Positions 34,265 through 43,007 of a DNA stretch of 64,000 bases are shown in pieces. How positions within the stretch are numbered: position 1 is the stretch's first letter; each line of letters opens with the position of its first letter. The DNA is from Bin5 sp965207495 (GTDB lineage Bacteria > Chloroflexota > Anaerolineae > Caldilineales > Caldilineaceae), in contig OZ242287.1 in the NCBI GenBank assembly GCA_965207495.1, positions 496,001-560,000 on the forward strand, written 5' to 3'. A program made the translations under genes and the position numbers. A model generated the notes under the pieces. It made no database searches. It had not been told where the DNA came from and saw nothing but the letters and a program-made list of their open reading frames with translations.

Positions 34265-34728
34265 TGGATCATTTTTTCTTCTCTGGTACACGGGATTTGT
34301 TCCAAACGCAGAGATGGGGATGCACAAGGCTCTGAGAAATTCCAGTGCCTGGCGCACGATCTGTCCCCCGTCTCGCAACAGATTGCGATTCGACGGCGGC
34401 GAGAACGAAAGGCGGGTTAACGTGCAGAGTAATGGCACATGACATTATTACGTCAGTTGACAGTGAAGTATAAACGTCCATTCCCAAACCACCAAACTTA
34501 TCACACTAACCGGACTACTCCATTCCTCCGGCAGCCTGCCCTTCCACTGACAACTGGCCGCGGATCCAGCTGCAGCAAACGATAGCGTTACCCGGTGTGA
34601 TGGGATAGAATGCCTGACCATATGGCTTCAGGCAGCTCGATCCACCAGCAGAACTATCGGCTTTCCGCGTTCCCGTCAGCCGAGGCCTATCGAACACCGC
34701 TAGATTCAGACTTTGGAGGAAGCAAACC
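34265..34728. other. Divergent intergenic region, adaptor to sulfatase
   Basis: About 460 bp without a supported gene between two divergently transcribed units. It must contain both promoters, but no clear -35/-10 pair was found. GGAGGAAGC just before 34729 is the sulfatase ribosome-binding site. Confidence 0.5.
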
Positions 34729-36129
34729 ATGCCCCGTCCATCATCGCGCGCCAACGCAGAGGACGCAGCGCAAGCAACATCCAAACGGCCCAATGTGATC
34801 GTCTTTTTCACCGATCAGCAGCGCTGGGATTCAACCGGCGTGCATGGCAACCCGCTCGATCTGACACCCAACTTCGACCGCATGGCCCGGCAGGGCACCC
34901 ACCTGCACACGACCGTCACCTGCCAGCCCGTCTGCGGGCCGGCACGCTCCTGTCTGCAGACCGGCATGTACGCCACCTCCACCGGCTGCTTTCGCAACGC
35001 CATCCCCCTGCCGCAGGACGCGCGCACACTGGCCCATTTCTTCGGGGAAGCGGGCTACGATACCGGCTACATCGGCAAGTGGCATCTGGCCGACAGAGGG
35101 ATCGCCGGACCTGTGCCGGAAGCGAGCCGGGGCGGCTATCAGAGCTGGCTGGCATCCAATGCGCTGGAGTTTACCTCGGACGCCTACGATACTGTCATGT
35201 ATGACAACGACTGTGAGGCCGTCAGGCTGCCCGGCTATCGCGTCGACGCGCTGACCGACGCGGCCATCCGCTACATCGACGGCCACCAGCAGGACCCGTT
35301 CTTTCTCTTCCTGTCCTATATCGAGCCGCATCATCAGAACCATATTGACGACTATCCCCCGCCCGACGGCTACCGCGAACGCTACGCCGGCCGCTGGACG
35401 CCGCCCGACCTGCTCGCCCTCGGCGGCTCCTCGCAGCAGCATCTGGGCGGCTATTGGGGCATGATCAAACGGCTGGACGAGGCCTTGGGCCGCCTGTTCG
35501 ACGCCCTGAAAAGCCTGGGACTGGACGAGAACACGGTCGTCCTCTACACGACCGATCACGGCTGCCATTTCAAGACGCGCAACGACGAATACAAGCGCTC
35601 CTGCCATGAAGCGTCGGTGCGTCTGCCCACCGCCGTGACCGGCCCCGGCTTCTTCGGCGGCGGCGAAGTGCGCGAGATCGTCAGCCTGGTGGACCTGCCG
35701 CCCACACTGCTGGACGCAGCCGGTCTGGACGTGCCGGAGCAGATGCAGGGCCGTTCAGTGGTTCCGCTTGTCAGCCGCCAGTCGTCGGACTGGCCGCAGG
35801 ATGCCTTGATTCAGATCAGTGAATCCCAGGTGGGGCGGGCCGTGCGTACGCAACGCTGGAAATATTGCGTTACCGCGCCGGACAAGGATGGCAGGAAGCA
35901 TGCCAGCTCGGACCGCTACGTGGAGCAGTATCTGTACGATTTGCAGGCGGACCCATACGAGCTGACCAATCTCATCGGCCTGGAGTCCCACCGTCAGGCT
36001 GCCGACGTGATGCGAGACCGGTTGCTCCGCCTTATGGACGAAGCAGGGGAAGCGCCGGCCGCGATAGAACCGGCCCAGCCGGTGCCAAGCAGGCAAAGGA
36101 TCGTGACGGAAGAGGAGGCCTATTCCTAG
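34729..36129 (+). CDS. Sulfatase (formylglycine type)
   Basis: A 466-residue alkaline-phosphatase-superfamily enzyme. FFTDQQRWDS provides the metal-binding Asp, and VCGPARSCLQTG contains the C-x-P-x-R motif (Cys69), whose Cys is oxidised to formylglycine by an FGE enzyme not found in this window. GYIGKWHLAD and VLYTTDHGCHF supply the downstream active-site Lys/His and Asp/His. No signal peptide is present, so it would desulfate imported or cytoplasmic substrates. GGAGGAAGC precedes ATG 34729. Together with GH88 it points towards sulfated uronate polymers. The 3' end of a second, broken copy lies at 42309-42536. Confidence 0.88.
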   Translation: MPRPSSRANAEDAAQATSKRPNVIVFFTDQQRWDSTGVHGNPLDLTPNFDRMARQGTHLHTTVTCQPVCGPARSCLQTGMYATSTGCFRNAIPLPQDARTLAHFFGEAGYDTGYIGKWHLADRGIAGPVPEASRGGYQSWLASNALEFTSDAYDTVMYDNDCEAVRLPGYRVDALTDAAIRYIDGHQQDPFFLFLSYIEPHHQNHIDDYPPPDGYRERYAGRWTPPDLLALGGSSQQHLGGYWGMIKRLDEALGRLFDALKSLGLDENTVVLYTTDHGCHFKTRNDEYKRSCHEASVRLPTAVTGPGFFGGGEVREIVSLVDLPPTLLDAAGLDVPEQMQGRSVVPLVSRQSSDWPQDALIQISESQVGRAVRTQRWKYCVTAPDKDGRKHASSDRYVEQYLYDLQADPYELTNLIGLESHRQAADVMRDRLLRLMDEAGEAPAAIEPAQPVPSRQRIVTEEEAYS

Positions 36130-36141
36130 AGGGAGTCAGCA

Positions 36142-36246
36142 GCCGCGAACCGCTGGCCGCAGCTGGAGGGTCCTGTTATAGTCGGCGATGGCATCCTGGT
36201 ATCAGCCGAGTTGGGCTTTGGCATGGGCCTGATATAAGTAGACGCC
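36142..36246 (-). pseudogene. TPR-repeat remnant
   Basis: The minus strand reads VYLYQAHAKAQLG, stop, YQDAIADYNRTLQLRP, which is a tetratricopeptide motif (AxxLGRYxxAIADYxxxLxLxP) with TGA in place of the expected Arg codon CGA. It is flanked by stops and has no start. The final LQLRP segment is also recognisable after the broken sulfatase copy near 42545-42570. It is probably debris from a regulatory or CHAT/TPR protein. Confidence 0.5.
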
Positions 36247-36400
36247 GGGTACCTACTAAGCCACATACAGCGCCTGTGTGGACAAGACCTTCAGTCCCGC
36301 CGCCACCTTGGACGGGACGCACCGCTGGACATACAGCGTAAGGTGGATGAGGCATGTTTTTGGAGCGGGGCGTTGCGGGGGCGCGGAACTGCAGGGGTTA

Positions 36401-36588
36401 GGGGGCTGAGATAGCGCGTGGGAAGGAAGACACTGTCTGCTAGACATATTGCTGGGGAAGAACAAGCACGGTGGCTAGCAAGGGCGGGGCGTTGCGGGGG
36501 CGCAGCCCCTGCACAAGGGAGGGCCGAAGGCCCGACCGCCCAAAAATGCGAGGGAAGAGGGAAGAGGAGAGAGGAGAGAGTAAACACC
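36401..36588 (-). repeat. Dispersed GC-rich hairpin repeat R1, copy 2 (long, inverted)
   Basis: Read on the minus strand this matches 46291-46480 over about 190 bp, including a pyrimidine tract (CTCTCCTCTCTCCTCTTC), the hairpin CGGGCCTTCGGCCC, the core GCAGGGGCTGCGCCCCCGCA and the tail TTCTTCCCCAGCAAT. A partial second core lies at 36360-36395. It fills most of the 527-bp gap between the sulfatase and MFS genes; the rest is the TPR remnant. Confidence 0.75.
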
Positions 36589-36656
36589 TTTACTCGCCTC
36601 ATACAGGATCGCAAATCAGTTGTGGCTAAGTAGCTACGACGCCGGTATGAATCTAT

Positions 36657-38381
36657 TCAGCTGACCCCTTTCCGTTCCCGGCCGTGATCAATATCGGACC
36701 GCATGCGCAGGAACAACGCGACCGCGAAGGCCAAGGCCACCGCGACCCACAGCAAAGTGAACACGTCGCTCAGCGCTTCCGTCAGAGCAAGGTTTAGTGC
36801 GTTCAGCAGGCTATCTGCCACAGATACATCGCCTCCGCCGGTCTCGGCAACCGTTTCCTTCAACGCCTGCGCCGTGGCCGGGTCCAGCACCGCACGCGGG
36901 TCCTCCTTCACCGCATCAAGCAGCCCTTCCGGGAGGCCGGCTCTGACGTTATCCGGCACCACTGCTCCGATTCCCGCGCGAAAGCTCTGCACCATCACAA
37001 CGCCCGTCACAGCCAGCCCCATCATGCCACCCAGTGAACGGCAGAACTGCAGCGCCGCTGTCGCAACCCCGAGGTTCTGGTATGGGACTGCGTTCTGTAC
37101 CGCCACTGATAGCGTGGCCACGACGCTGCCGAAGCCAAGTGCCGTGATGACGAGATATATCTGGCTAAAGAGAATTGGGCTGCTCTGGGCGAAGCCCCCG
37201 TCGTCGCTCAAGGTGGAAAAGAGGTACATACCCCCCGCCATGAGCGCGGTGCTGGTCACCACCAGCAACCGGTAACGGCCCCCGGTGCGCGAGAGCAGCT
37301 GACCTCCCACAATTGCGCCCAGCACAAGCCCCAGCAGCATCGGAATCAGCAGCGTACCGGCCTGGGTCGCGGAAACGCCCTGCGCCACCTGGAAGTACAG
37401 CGGCAGGAACAGGATGAACCCGTGCAGACTTACGCTGGTCAACAGTGTCACGATCACGGCGACCGCCACCGCGCGCAGCCGGTATATCCCCAAGGGCATT
37501 ATCGGCGACCTCGACCTGGACTCGATCACCACGAAGAGTGCCGCCATTCCCAGCCCGAATGCCAGCAGGCCGATGCTCTGCGCAGAATTCCAGGCATACA
37601 GAACGCCGATCGACGACAGCGCCAGCGCCACCGGTGCCACGGCCAGCACCAACGCCGCCATGCCGGGATAATCCAGTTCCCGCTGCCCAGGAAGAGAGGT
37701 CGGTCTCGGATAAAACCGCGCCGTCAACGCCAGCACCGGCACACCGGCCAGCGCGATGAACAGGAACGCCCAGTGCCAGGAGAGCCACTCGGCGACCAAA
37801 ATGCCCATGACCGGCCCAGCCACCGTCGCCACCGCGTATACAGCGCCCAGGATGCCCTGGTACTTGCCCCTGTCTTCGGGCCGAAACAGGTCGCCGATCG
37901 ACACGTAACAGCACGTCATCACGATGCCCCCGCCGATGCCCTGCACCACGCGGAAGCCGATGACCTGGTTCATTGACGCGCTGACGCCCACCAACGCTGA
38001 ACCGGCGATGAACGTCGCGATGCCCGCGACGAGGAACACCCGGCGGCCGTAGATGTCGCTTAGTCTGCCTACGATTGGGTACGATACTGTGGCTGCCACC
38101 AGATAGGAGGTCGACGGCCAGGTGTAGCGGTCGAAGCCGCCCAGGTCGGCGACGATAAGGGGCATTATGCTCGCGACCACGGTCTGGTTGAGCGCGGCCA
38201 GAAACATCGCCAGCCCCACGCACATCAGCGACAGCGTGACCTGCCGGCGCGGCGGCGGCGCAAACTCTCCCGCCGACCCTGTGTCGACATCCCCTCCTTG
38301 CTGCGCGCCGGTAGCAGGGCCTTCGGCCTTTGCGTCTGAGCGGTCCCGCGAACCGCCGGCGCGCCCACCGCCGTCGTTCAT
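36657..38381 (-). CDS. MFS transporter, DHA2 (EmrB/QacA) drug-efflux family
   Basis: A 574-residue major-facilitator protein. After a hydrophilic N-terminus, about 14 transmembrane helices follow; LNQTVVASIMPLIVADLGG is the DHA2 motif D1 region, GRLSDIYGRRVFLVAG motif A, and VVQGIGGGIVMTCCY motif C, the antiporter signature. It uses the proton gradient to export drug-like amphiphiles. The start ATG 38381 overlaps the stop of the upstream kinase gene (ATGA), so the two are translationally coupled and, with the P450 gene, form one operon. A role in exporting a modified metabolite is inference. Confidence 0.88.
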   Translation of the reverse strand: MNDGGGRAGGSRDRSDAKAEGPATGAQQGGDVDTGSAGEFAPPPRRQVTLSLMCVGLAMFLAALNQTVVASIMPLIVADLGGFDRYTWPSTSYLVAATVSYPIVGRLSDIYGRRVFLVAGIATFIAGSALVGVSASMNQVIGFRVVQGIGGGIVMTCCYVSIGDLFRPEDRGKYQGILGAVYAVATVAGPVMGILVAEWLSWHWAFLFIALAGVPVLALTARFYPRPTSLPGQRELDYPGMAALVLAVAPVALALSSIGVLYAWNSAQSIGLLAFGLGMAALFVVIESRSRSPIMPLGIYRLRAVAVAVIVTLLTSVSLHGFILFLPLYFQVAQGVSATQAGTLLIPMLLGLVLGAIVGGQLLSRTGGRYRLLVVTSTALMAGGMYLFSTLSDDGGFAQSSPILFSQIYLVITALGFGSVVATLSVAVQNAVPYQNLGVATAALQFCRSLGGMMGLAVTGVVMVQSFRAGIGAVVPDNVRAGLPEGLLDAVKEDPRAVLDPATAQALKETVAETGGGDVSVADSLLNALNLALTEALSDVFTLLWVAVALAFAVALFLRMRSDIDHGRERKGVS

Positions 38382-39586
38382 CCGCCGCGCTTCCGGCCCA
38401 AACCCAGGGCCAGCCGGTACGCCCGGTATCCGCACCGCGACAGCGTCGTAAAACCCCACCCGTTAGCCAGAAACGGCTCGTGCGGGGGCAGGAACTCCCA
38501 TGAGTCCAACTCCTCGACAGCGGTCAGCGTCCGGCTCAGCACTTCCCGTGCTTGGCTCACGAACTCCGGCTCGCTTATGTCGAGCGCGCCGCAGCCGATG
38601 ACCATCGCCATGAGCGCGCCGAACATATTCTGCCGGTAGCTGCGCCAACAGTCTTCGCGCGTGTAGTTCTGCGTTCCCGGGCCGCCAACGATGTCGTAGT
38701 ACTCGTCCACGGCGTCGCGCTCGATGCGGCGTCGTACGTCGCTCGTGACGCTGGTTCCGAGAAAAAAGGCAACGTCATAAATACCGCAGCCGATTCCGAA
38801 ACCCTGCCAGTCAATCACGGCCAGGTCGTCGCCGGCCTCTCTGCCAAACAGCATATTGTCTGCCCGGTAGTCCCCGTGCACGACCGTCATAGGACCGTCA
38901 GAGACGGCGGCGAAGTGGGCGGCGATTCGCGTGCCAAACGCTTCCGTCAGCCGCCGCGTGTCGGCGCTGAACAGATCACCGAAACGGTCAAGCGCCGCCG
39001 GCACGGCCAGCAGATAGACCGTCTGCAAGATGCGGCTTTCCCTGGTGTTGAGGAATTCGCGGCAGGCGGACAGGGCCGGGTCATCGGCGGCCTCCCAAAA
39101 GCGTCCTTGCAGCCCGGCGATCTGCCTGACGGCGAGACGCGCCCGCGCGGCGTCCATGCCAACGATATGCGGTATCGCCTCCATGCCGCCCAGGTCTTCA
39201 AGCACCAGAACGAAACGGTGGCTGCGCGGGTCGAAATCCCCGTAGTACAGGGTCGGTACCCGCACGTAGCCGTGCGCTGCGATGTCCCGATAGAACACGT
39301 ACTCGCGGCGGTGCAGCGAGAGCCACTTGCTGAACCGGACCACCAGGGAATTGGCGCTGGGCAGCTTGACAATGACCGATGCCGGACTGGCTGCGCCGCC
39401 GTTCTGGGCAACCATGCGGCAGCGATAGAGATTGCCCAGCGCATAGGTGACCTCCGACAGCTGCTCGACCTCCACCGCAGCGATTTCCGAGGCAGCGGAA
39501 TGCCCGCCGGCGGCCAGCGCCTGCCGCATCCATTCGGCGGTGATTTCGCCAGCCTCCCTGATTAGTGGAATCTGTTGTCTTTCCAT
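38378..39586 (-). CDS. APH/ecdysteroid-kinase-like phosphotransferase
   Basis: A 402-residue protein-kinase-like-fold phosphotransferase. SVIVKLPSANSLV carries the ATP-binding Lys, VVHGDYRADNMLF is the catalytic loop (Asp and Asn) and VIDWQGFGIGCGIYDVAFFLG the metal-binding DxD-like segment, as in aminoglycoside/choline/EcKL kinases. It phosphorylates a small molecule such as a sterol, sugar or antibiotic. ATG 39586 (MERQQIPL) is chosen; MGGKPM a few codons earlier is an alternative. It lies between the GPP34-P450 gene (about 60 bp) and the DHA2 exporter (overlap), which suggests a hydroxylate-phosphorylate-export sequence. Confidence 0.82.
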   Translation of the reverse strand: MERQQIPLIREAGEITAEWMRQALAAGGHSAASEIAAVEVEQLSEVTYALGNLYRCRMVAQNGGAASPASVIVKLPSANSLVVRFSKWLSLHRREYVFYRDIAAHGYVRVPTLYYGDFDPRSHRFVLVLEDLGGMEAIPHIVGMDAARARLAVRQIAGLQGRFWEAADDPALSACREFLNTRESRILQTVYLLAVPAALDRFGDLFSADTRRLTEAFGTRIAAHFAAVSDGPMTVVHGDYRADNMLFGREAGDDLAVIDWQGFGIGCGIYDVAFFLGTSVTSDVRRRIERDAVDEYYDIVGGPGTQNYTREDCWRSYRQNMFGALMAMVIGCGALDISEPEFVSQAREVLSRTLTAVEELDSWEFLPPHEPFLANGWGFTTLSRCGYRAYRLALGLGRKRGG

Positions 39587-39645
39587 CGGTTTCCCGCCCA
39601 TGGGCTCGTCCGGAACCGGCTGTCGGCACGCTCTAGCGCAGCGAA

Positions 39646-41679
39646 TCAATCTCCCCGGCGATGCACCAGACGCATGCGCACCGAGTCATCCGGGTGGGGC
39701 GCAGGTGACAGCTTGATTTTCAGCGGGCGTTCCGGCCGTTCCAGCTCCAGGTCCGCCTTGCGGAGGATGGTCGCCAGGGTGAGCGCGATTTGCAACTCCG
39801 ACAAGCCGCTGCCAATGCAGCGGTGCTGGCCCACGCCGAAGGGGGCGAACGCGCCCGGCTGTTTGTGCTCCGCCCGGTCGCGCGTGTAGCGATCAATGTC
39901 GAAGCGATCGGGCTCAGGGAAATACTCCGGCAGATGATGGCTCACCGTGGTGCCCAACATGATCTCTGTGCCGGCGGGTACCCGGTAGCCCCCAAATTCG
40001 AACGAGTTGGATGCGGTGCGCGTGAGGGCCGGCACGACCGGATACATCCGCAGCGTTTCCATGGCAACCCGGTGGGTAACGTCCAGCTTGCGCATTCCTT
40101 GCGGAGTCGGAGACCCGTGCTCCTCGTACATCTCGTCCACCTCCTCTTTCACACCCGTCAGTAAGTCCGGATGTTTCAGGAGGGAGAAGAGCATGAAGGC
40201 GCAAACGCTGGCAGCAGTATCCATGCCCACCAGATACGGAGCAAGAACGTTCACGAGCAGGTCCGTTTCCGGCAGCAGCTGGGGATCAGTCTGGTTCGCT
40301 TCCAGCAGCACATCGACAAAGTCCTGTGGCTGCCCCTCCCGCTTTTCCGGCCGGTGCGATTCCATTATCTGTTCGTAAAACTCTTGCATGCGCCGCCTGG
40401 CGCGCTTGTACTTCGGCAGGCGCTCCATCACTTTTGGCAATCGTTTCGTGACGTTCAGCTGGATCATCATTTTCAGAAAATAGAGCAGATCGTCGAAATA
40501 CTCTTCCGATGACAGGCCGGTGCAGAACATGCCGATCTGCTCGGTGATAATCTGTTGCATCGCGCGCTGCATCTCTATCGGCCTGCCCTGCGGCCACCCT
40601 TCGATCGCCGATAGGGTAACGTCGTGGGCCAGGTCCAGATTGGACTCCAACAACTTGGGCGAATAGCCCTTGATCAGCAGCCGGCGCATGCGGATATGCT
40701 CCGGGCCGTCTATTGAAAGCAGAACGCGATGCGCGTCCAATGCAGCGCCGAAGTCTTGATACTGCTCCCAGGTACGGAAATGTGTGGCTGAATGCCGGTC
40801 CGCGAAGACGTTCGCTTCAGGGCCCACCAGGGCGACCCAACTGTATTGCGAAGCCCGCACTCTGAATATCGGCCCGTGCTGCTGGTATTCCCGCAGCAGA
40901 AAGCTGCTCACGTCGCCCGCCATGCCAAAGACGTTGCCCAGCAGAGGCAACCCGGCCGCCTCGGGAATTTCGGTGGCGGGACGAACGGACGGCGTCGGCG
41001 GCGGCGGTAGGGCCGTAATCTGCCGGATGGTCGCCGCGATCTCCCGGCCAATCCGGTCCAGCCCGGAGATGGCGTCGATTCTTTCCCGCACCTGGGCCAG
41101 CTCGTCCGCAGACAACATGCTCTCGAACACCCCGCAGGCCGATGCGAGGCTGATGATGACGATGTCGCGCGGGTCGGGGATGGCGTCATTGAACAGCACC
41201 CGCATGATGCGCAGCTGTACTTCCTCGGTGGTCTTGTCGTCCCCGGTGTCGTAGTGGCGGGCGCGCGAAACGTCGGCGGACAGATAGACCTCGCCGCCGG
41301 TGTCGGCTTCCAGGATACCCCGCTCAGTGAGCCTGGCCAGTGCCTTCTCGCGGATTTCGTCGCTACGCTTGGCCAGGTCCGTAACCCAGAAGGCGGTCTC
41401 GTGGGTAGTCTCTCCACCCCCCGCGATGTCTGCCAGGATGGGGTCCAGCAAGTCGCTTCCCAACGGCGTCGGGTCGGAGACGACGAGAAACTCTGGCCGC
41501 CAGAGGTCGGTACTGATGCGGCGTTCCAGCGCAAGATCCATCAGCGCCGCGCCGGCAAAGGCTAAGGCTCGCGAGGGTATCGGGAATGAATGTCGGATAT
41601 CGCCGTGATCGGCATCGAGGACCAGCAGCAGGAATTCCTCAACAACTCGCAATTCTTCGTTGACTTGCGGCATTGGCAT
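39646..41679 (-). CDS. GPP34 domain-cytochrome P450 fusion
   Basis: A 677-residue two-domain protein. Residues of about 10-215 match the GPP34 (Golgi phosphoprotein 3-like) family: EEFLLLVLDADHGD, FAGAALMDLALERRIS, LLDPILADI and ALARLTERGILEA follow in the usual order; eukaryotic GOLPH3 uses this fold to bind phosphoinositide membranes. After an Ala/Pro linker, a full P450 starts near 240: the I-helix LVGMDTAAS, ExxR at 541-544 (ETLR) and the heme loop FAPFGVGQHRC with Cys621. No transmembrane anchor is visible, so GPP34 may act as a membrane tether. CCAGGAGC precedes ATG 41679. It heads the operon with the kinase and the DHA2 pump. It needs a redox partner not encoded here. Confidence 0.85.
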   Translation of the reverse strand: MPMPQVNEELRVVEEFLLLVLDADHGDIRHSFPIPSRALAFAGAALMDLALERRISTDLWRPEFLVVSDPTPLGSDLLDPILADIAGGGETTHETAFWVTDLAKRSDEIREKALARLTERGILEADTGGEVYLSADVSRARHYDTGDDKTTEEVQLRIMRVLFNDAIPDPRDIVIISLASACGVFESMLSADELAQVRERIDAISGLDRIGREIAATIRQITALPPPPTPSVRPATEIPEAAGLPLLGNVFGMAGDVSSFLLREYQQHGPIFRVRASQYSWVALVGPEANVFADRHSATHFRTWEQYQDFGAALDAHRVLLSIDGPEHIRMRRLLIKGYSPKLLESNLDLAHDVTLSAIEGWPQGRPIEMQRAMQQIITEQIGMFCTGLSSEEYFDDLLYFLKMMIQLNVTKRLPKVMERLPKYKRARRRMQEFYEQIMESHRPEKREGQPQDFVDVLLEANQTDPQLLPETDLLVNVLAPYLVGMDTAASVCAFMLFSLLKHPDLLTGVKEEVDEMYEEHGSPTPQGMRKLDVTHRVAMETLRMYPVVPALTRTASNSFEFGGYRVPAGTEIMLGTTVSHHLPEYFPEPDRFDIDRYTRDRAEHKQPGAFAPFGVGQHRCIGSGLSELQIALTLATILRKADLELERPERPLKIKLSPAPHPDDSVRMRLVHRRGD

Positions 41680-41767
41680 GCTCCTGGCAATGCATAGATT
41701 AGGGGGTGATGAGAAATCTAATGTCGGGTCAACTGCAGGTATGGATAAGACGTGAGGGGGGACCGCT

Positions 41768-42036
41768 TCAGACCTTGCCTCGGCCTATGGGAATCGACAG
41801 CCTGATTTCTTCGGCCAATTTCATGATGCGGTGGGCGATTCGGGGACCTGCCTTCAACGCTTCCTTGTCGTATTCGCAGTTCAGGATGCAGACCAGCTCG
41901 CGTTCGCATCGCTAACCAGTGCTATGTGGGCTTCCAATGTGTTTGAGAAGCTTGTGTTTGAGAAGCCGCCTGTAGACCTCGTCATCGCAATAGATAAGCC
42001 ACTCGCCGGTGGTGAAATTCCTGGAAATCGTCCCGG
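41768..42036 (-). pseudogene. Unassigned gene remnant next to the P450 operon
   Basis: In one minus-strand frame, FTTGEWLIYCDDEVYRRLLK continues to an in-frame stop, then ERELVCILNCEYDKEALK and IAHRIMKLAEEIRLSIPIG lead to a terminal stop. Composition is protein-like in both parts, so this looks like a broken gene of about 85 codons or more. I do not recognise the family. It lies in the otherwise non-coding 41680-42571 region. Confidence 0.3.
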
Positions 42037-42308
42037 TACGCATCTTCAATCTGACCCTTCATGACCCTTGCTACCAGGAGACCCACGACGGATCCGCGGA
42101 CGGTCTGCCAAAACTGTCCAACCCACGGGGCTTGCATCGACCATCTCGAATCTCTCCCCCGGCACGGCCAGCCTCAATGCCCTTATAGTAGCGAAGAACA
42201 GGTCGCCCGCCAACAGGACGGTAATCGTGCTGGCCGCTGGAAGGATGGCGTGAGCGCGCCGGACAGGGTTGGGAGGCGGGATGGCAGGCGGGATGGCAGG
42301 CGGGATGC

Positions 42309-42536
42309 CAGCCCGGACCGCTATATGGAGCAGCATCTGTACGAACCTGCGGGCGGACCCCTACGAGGCGACCAATCCGGTCGGCCAGGCGTCCCATCGC
42401 CGCGCCGCCGACGTGCTGCGCGAGCGTCTGCTGCGCCTTATGGCGAAGGGGGGAGGCGCAGGCCGTATTCGACGCGGCTGCGCCGCGGCCAGGCGGTCAA
42501 TGGATCGTCACAGAGGAGGAGGCGCTGTCCTGGAGG
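42309..42536 (+). pseudogene. Broken 3' fragment of a second sulfatase
   Basis: Three frames together reproduce the C-terminus of the sulfatase at 34729-36129: PDRYMEQHLYE, then ADPYEATNPVGQASHRRAAD with VLRERLLRLM, then WIVTEEEALSW. At least two frameshifts separate them, and the N-terminal 370 residues, including the active site, are missing. A 12-bp minisatellite (GGCGGGATGGCA, three units, about 42275-42306) directly precedes it. The sequence after the stop also resembles the DNA after the intact copy. Confidence 0.7.
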
Positions 42537-42571
42537 GATTCAGCGGCCGCGAGCCGCAGGCCGCTGAAGTT

Positions 42572-42928
42572 TCAATCGATTTCAACCCGGCCGCGCTGGC
42601 TGCCGGGTTCTTCTTTCTGTCGCGCCGCATCCGCCTCGCAGCGCGCCAGCGCGGCGTCGATCAGCGCACGGCAGGCCAGCAGCCCCTCCCGCCGCGCGGC
42701 GTAGGCGTGCGTCCAGAAGTCCGGCGGGAGACCGAGATCGTTGTGGCGCAGCTCTTCACACAGGCCGGCCATCCCTTCCAGCAGCCAGGAGGAGAAGGTA
42801 AAGGCCTCCTCGCGCTCCGAACGCGGCTGGCGCGGCGGAGGCTCCGACCGCGGCTCCGCGTCAGGCCCGGAACCCGCCCCGTTCTGTTCACTGCCGTCAC
42901 TGACTGGGATCGATCCGTTTTCGGCCAT
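42572..42928 (-). CDS. Small soluble protein of unknown function
   Basis: A 118-residue protein. The first 40 residues are disordered (Ser/Gly/Pro/Glu-rich); the second half, SSWLLEGMAGLCEELRHNDL and YAARREGLLACRALIDAALA, is predicted as two or three amphipathic helices. There are no signal peptide or membrane segments. GGGAAG precedes ATG 42928. It lies 79 bp downstream of the CelD-like acetyltransferase gene on the same strand and is probably co-transcribed with it. The family was not identified. Confidence 0.55.
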   Translation of the reverse strand: MAENGSIPVSDGSEQNGAGSGPDAEPRSEPPPRQPRSEREEAFTFSSWLLEGMAGLCEELRHNDLGLPPDFWTHAYAARREGLLACRALIDAALARCEADAARQKEEPGSQRGRVEID

Positions 42929-43007
42929 GCTTCCTTCCCTGCCCCGGCGCGTCCCGTCAAGCCGCCGCCGCGCCTACCTTCGCGGCCGCCGGCGCTCGTT
43001 CAGCTCC

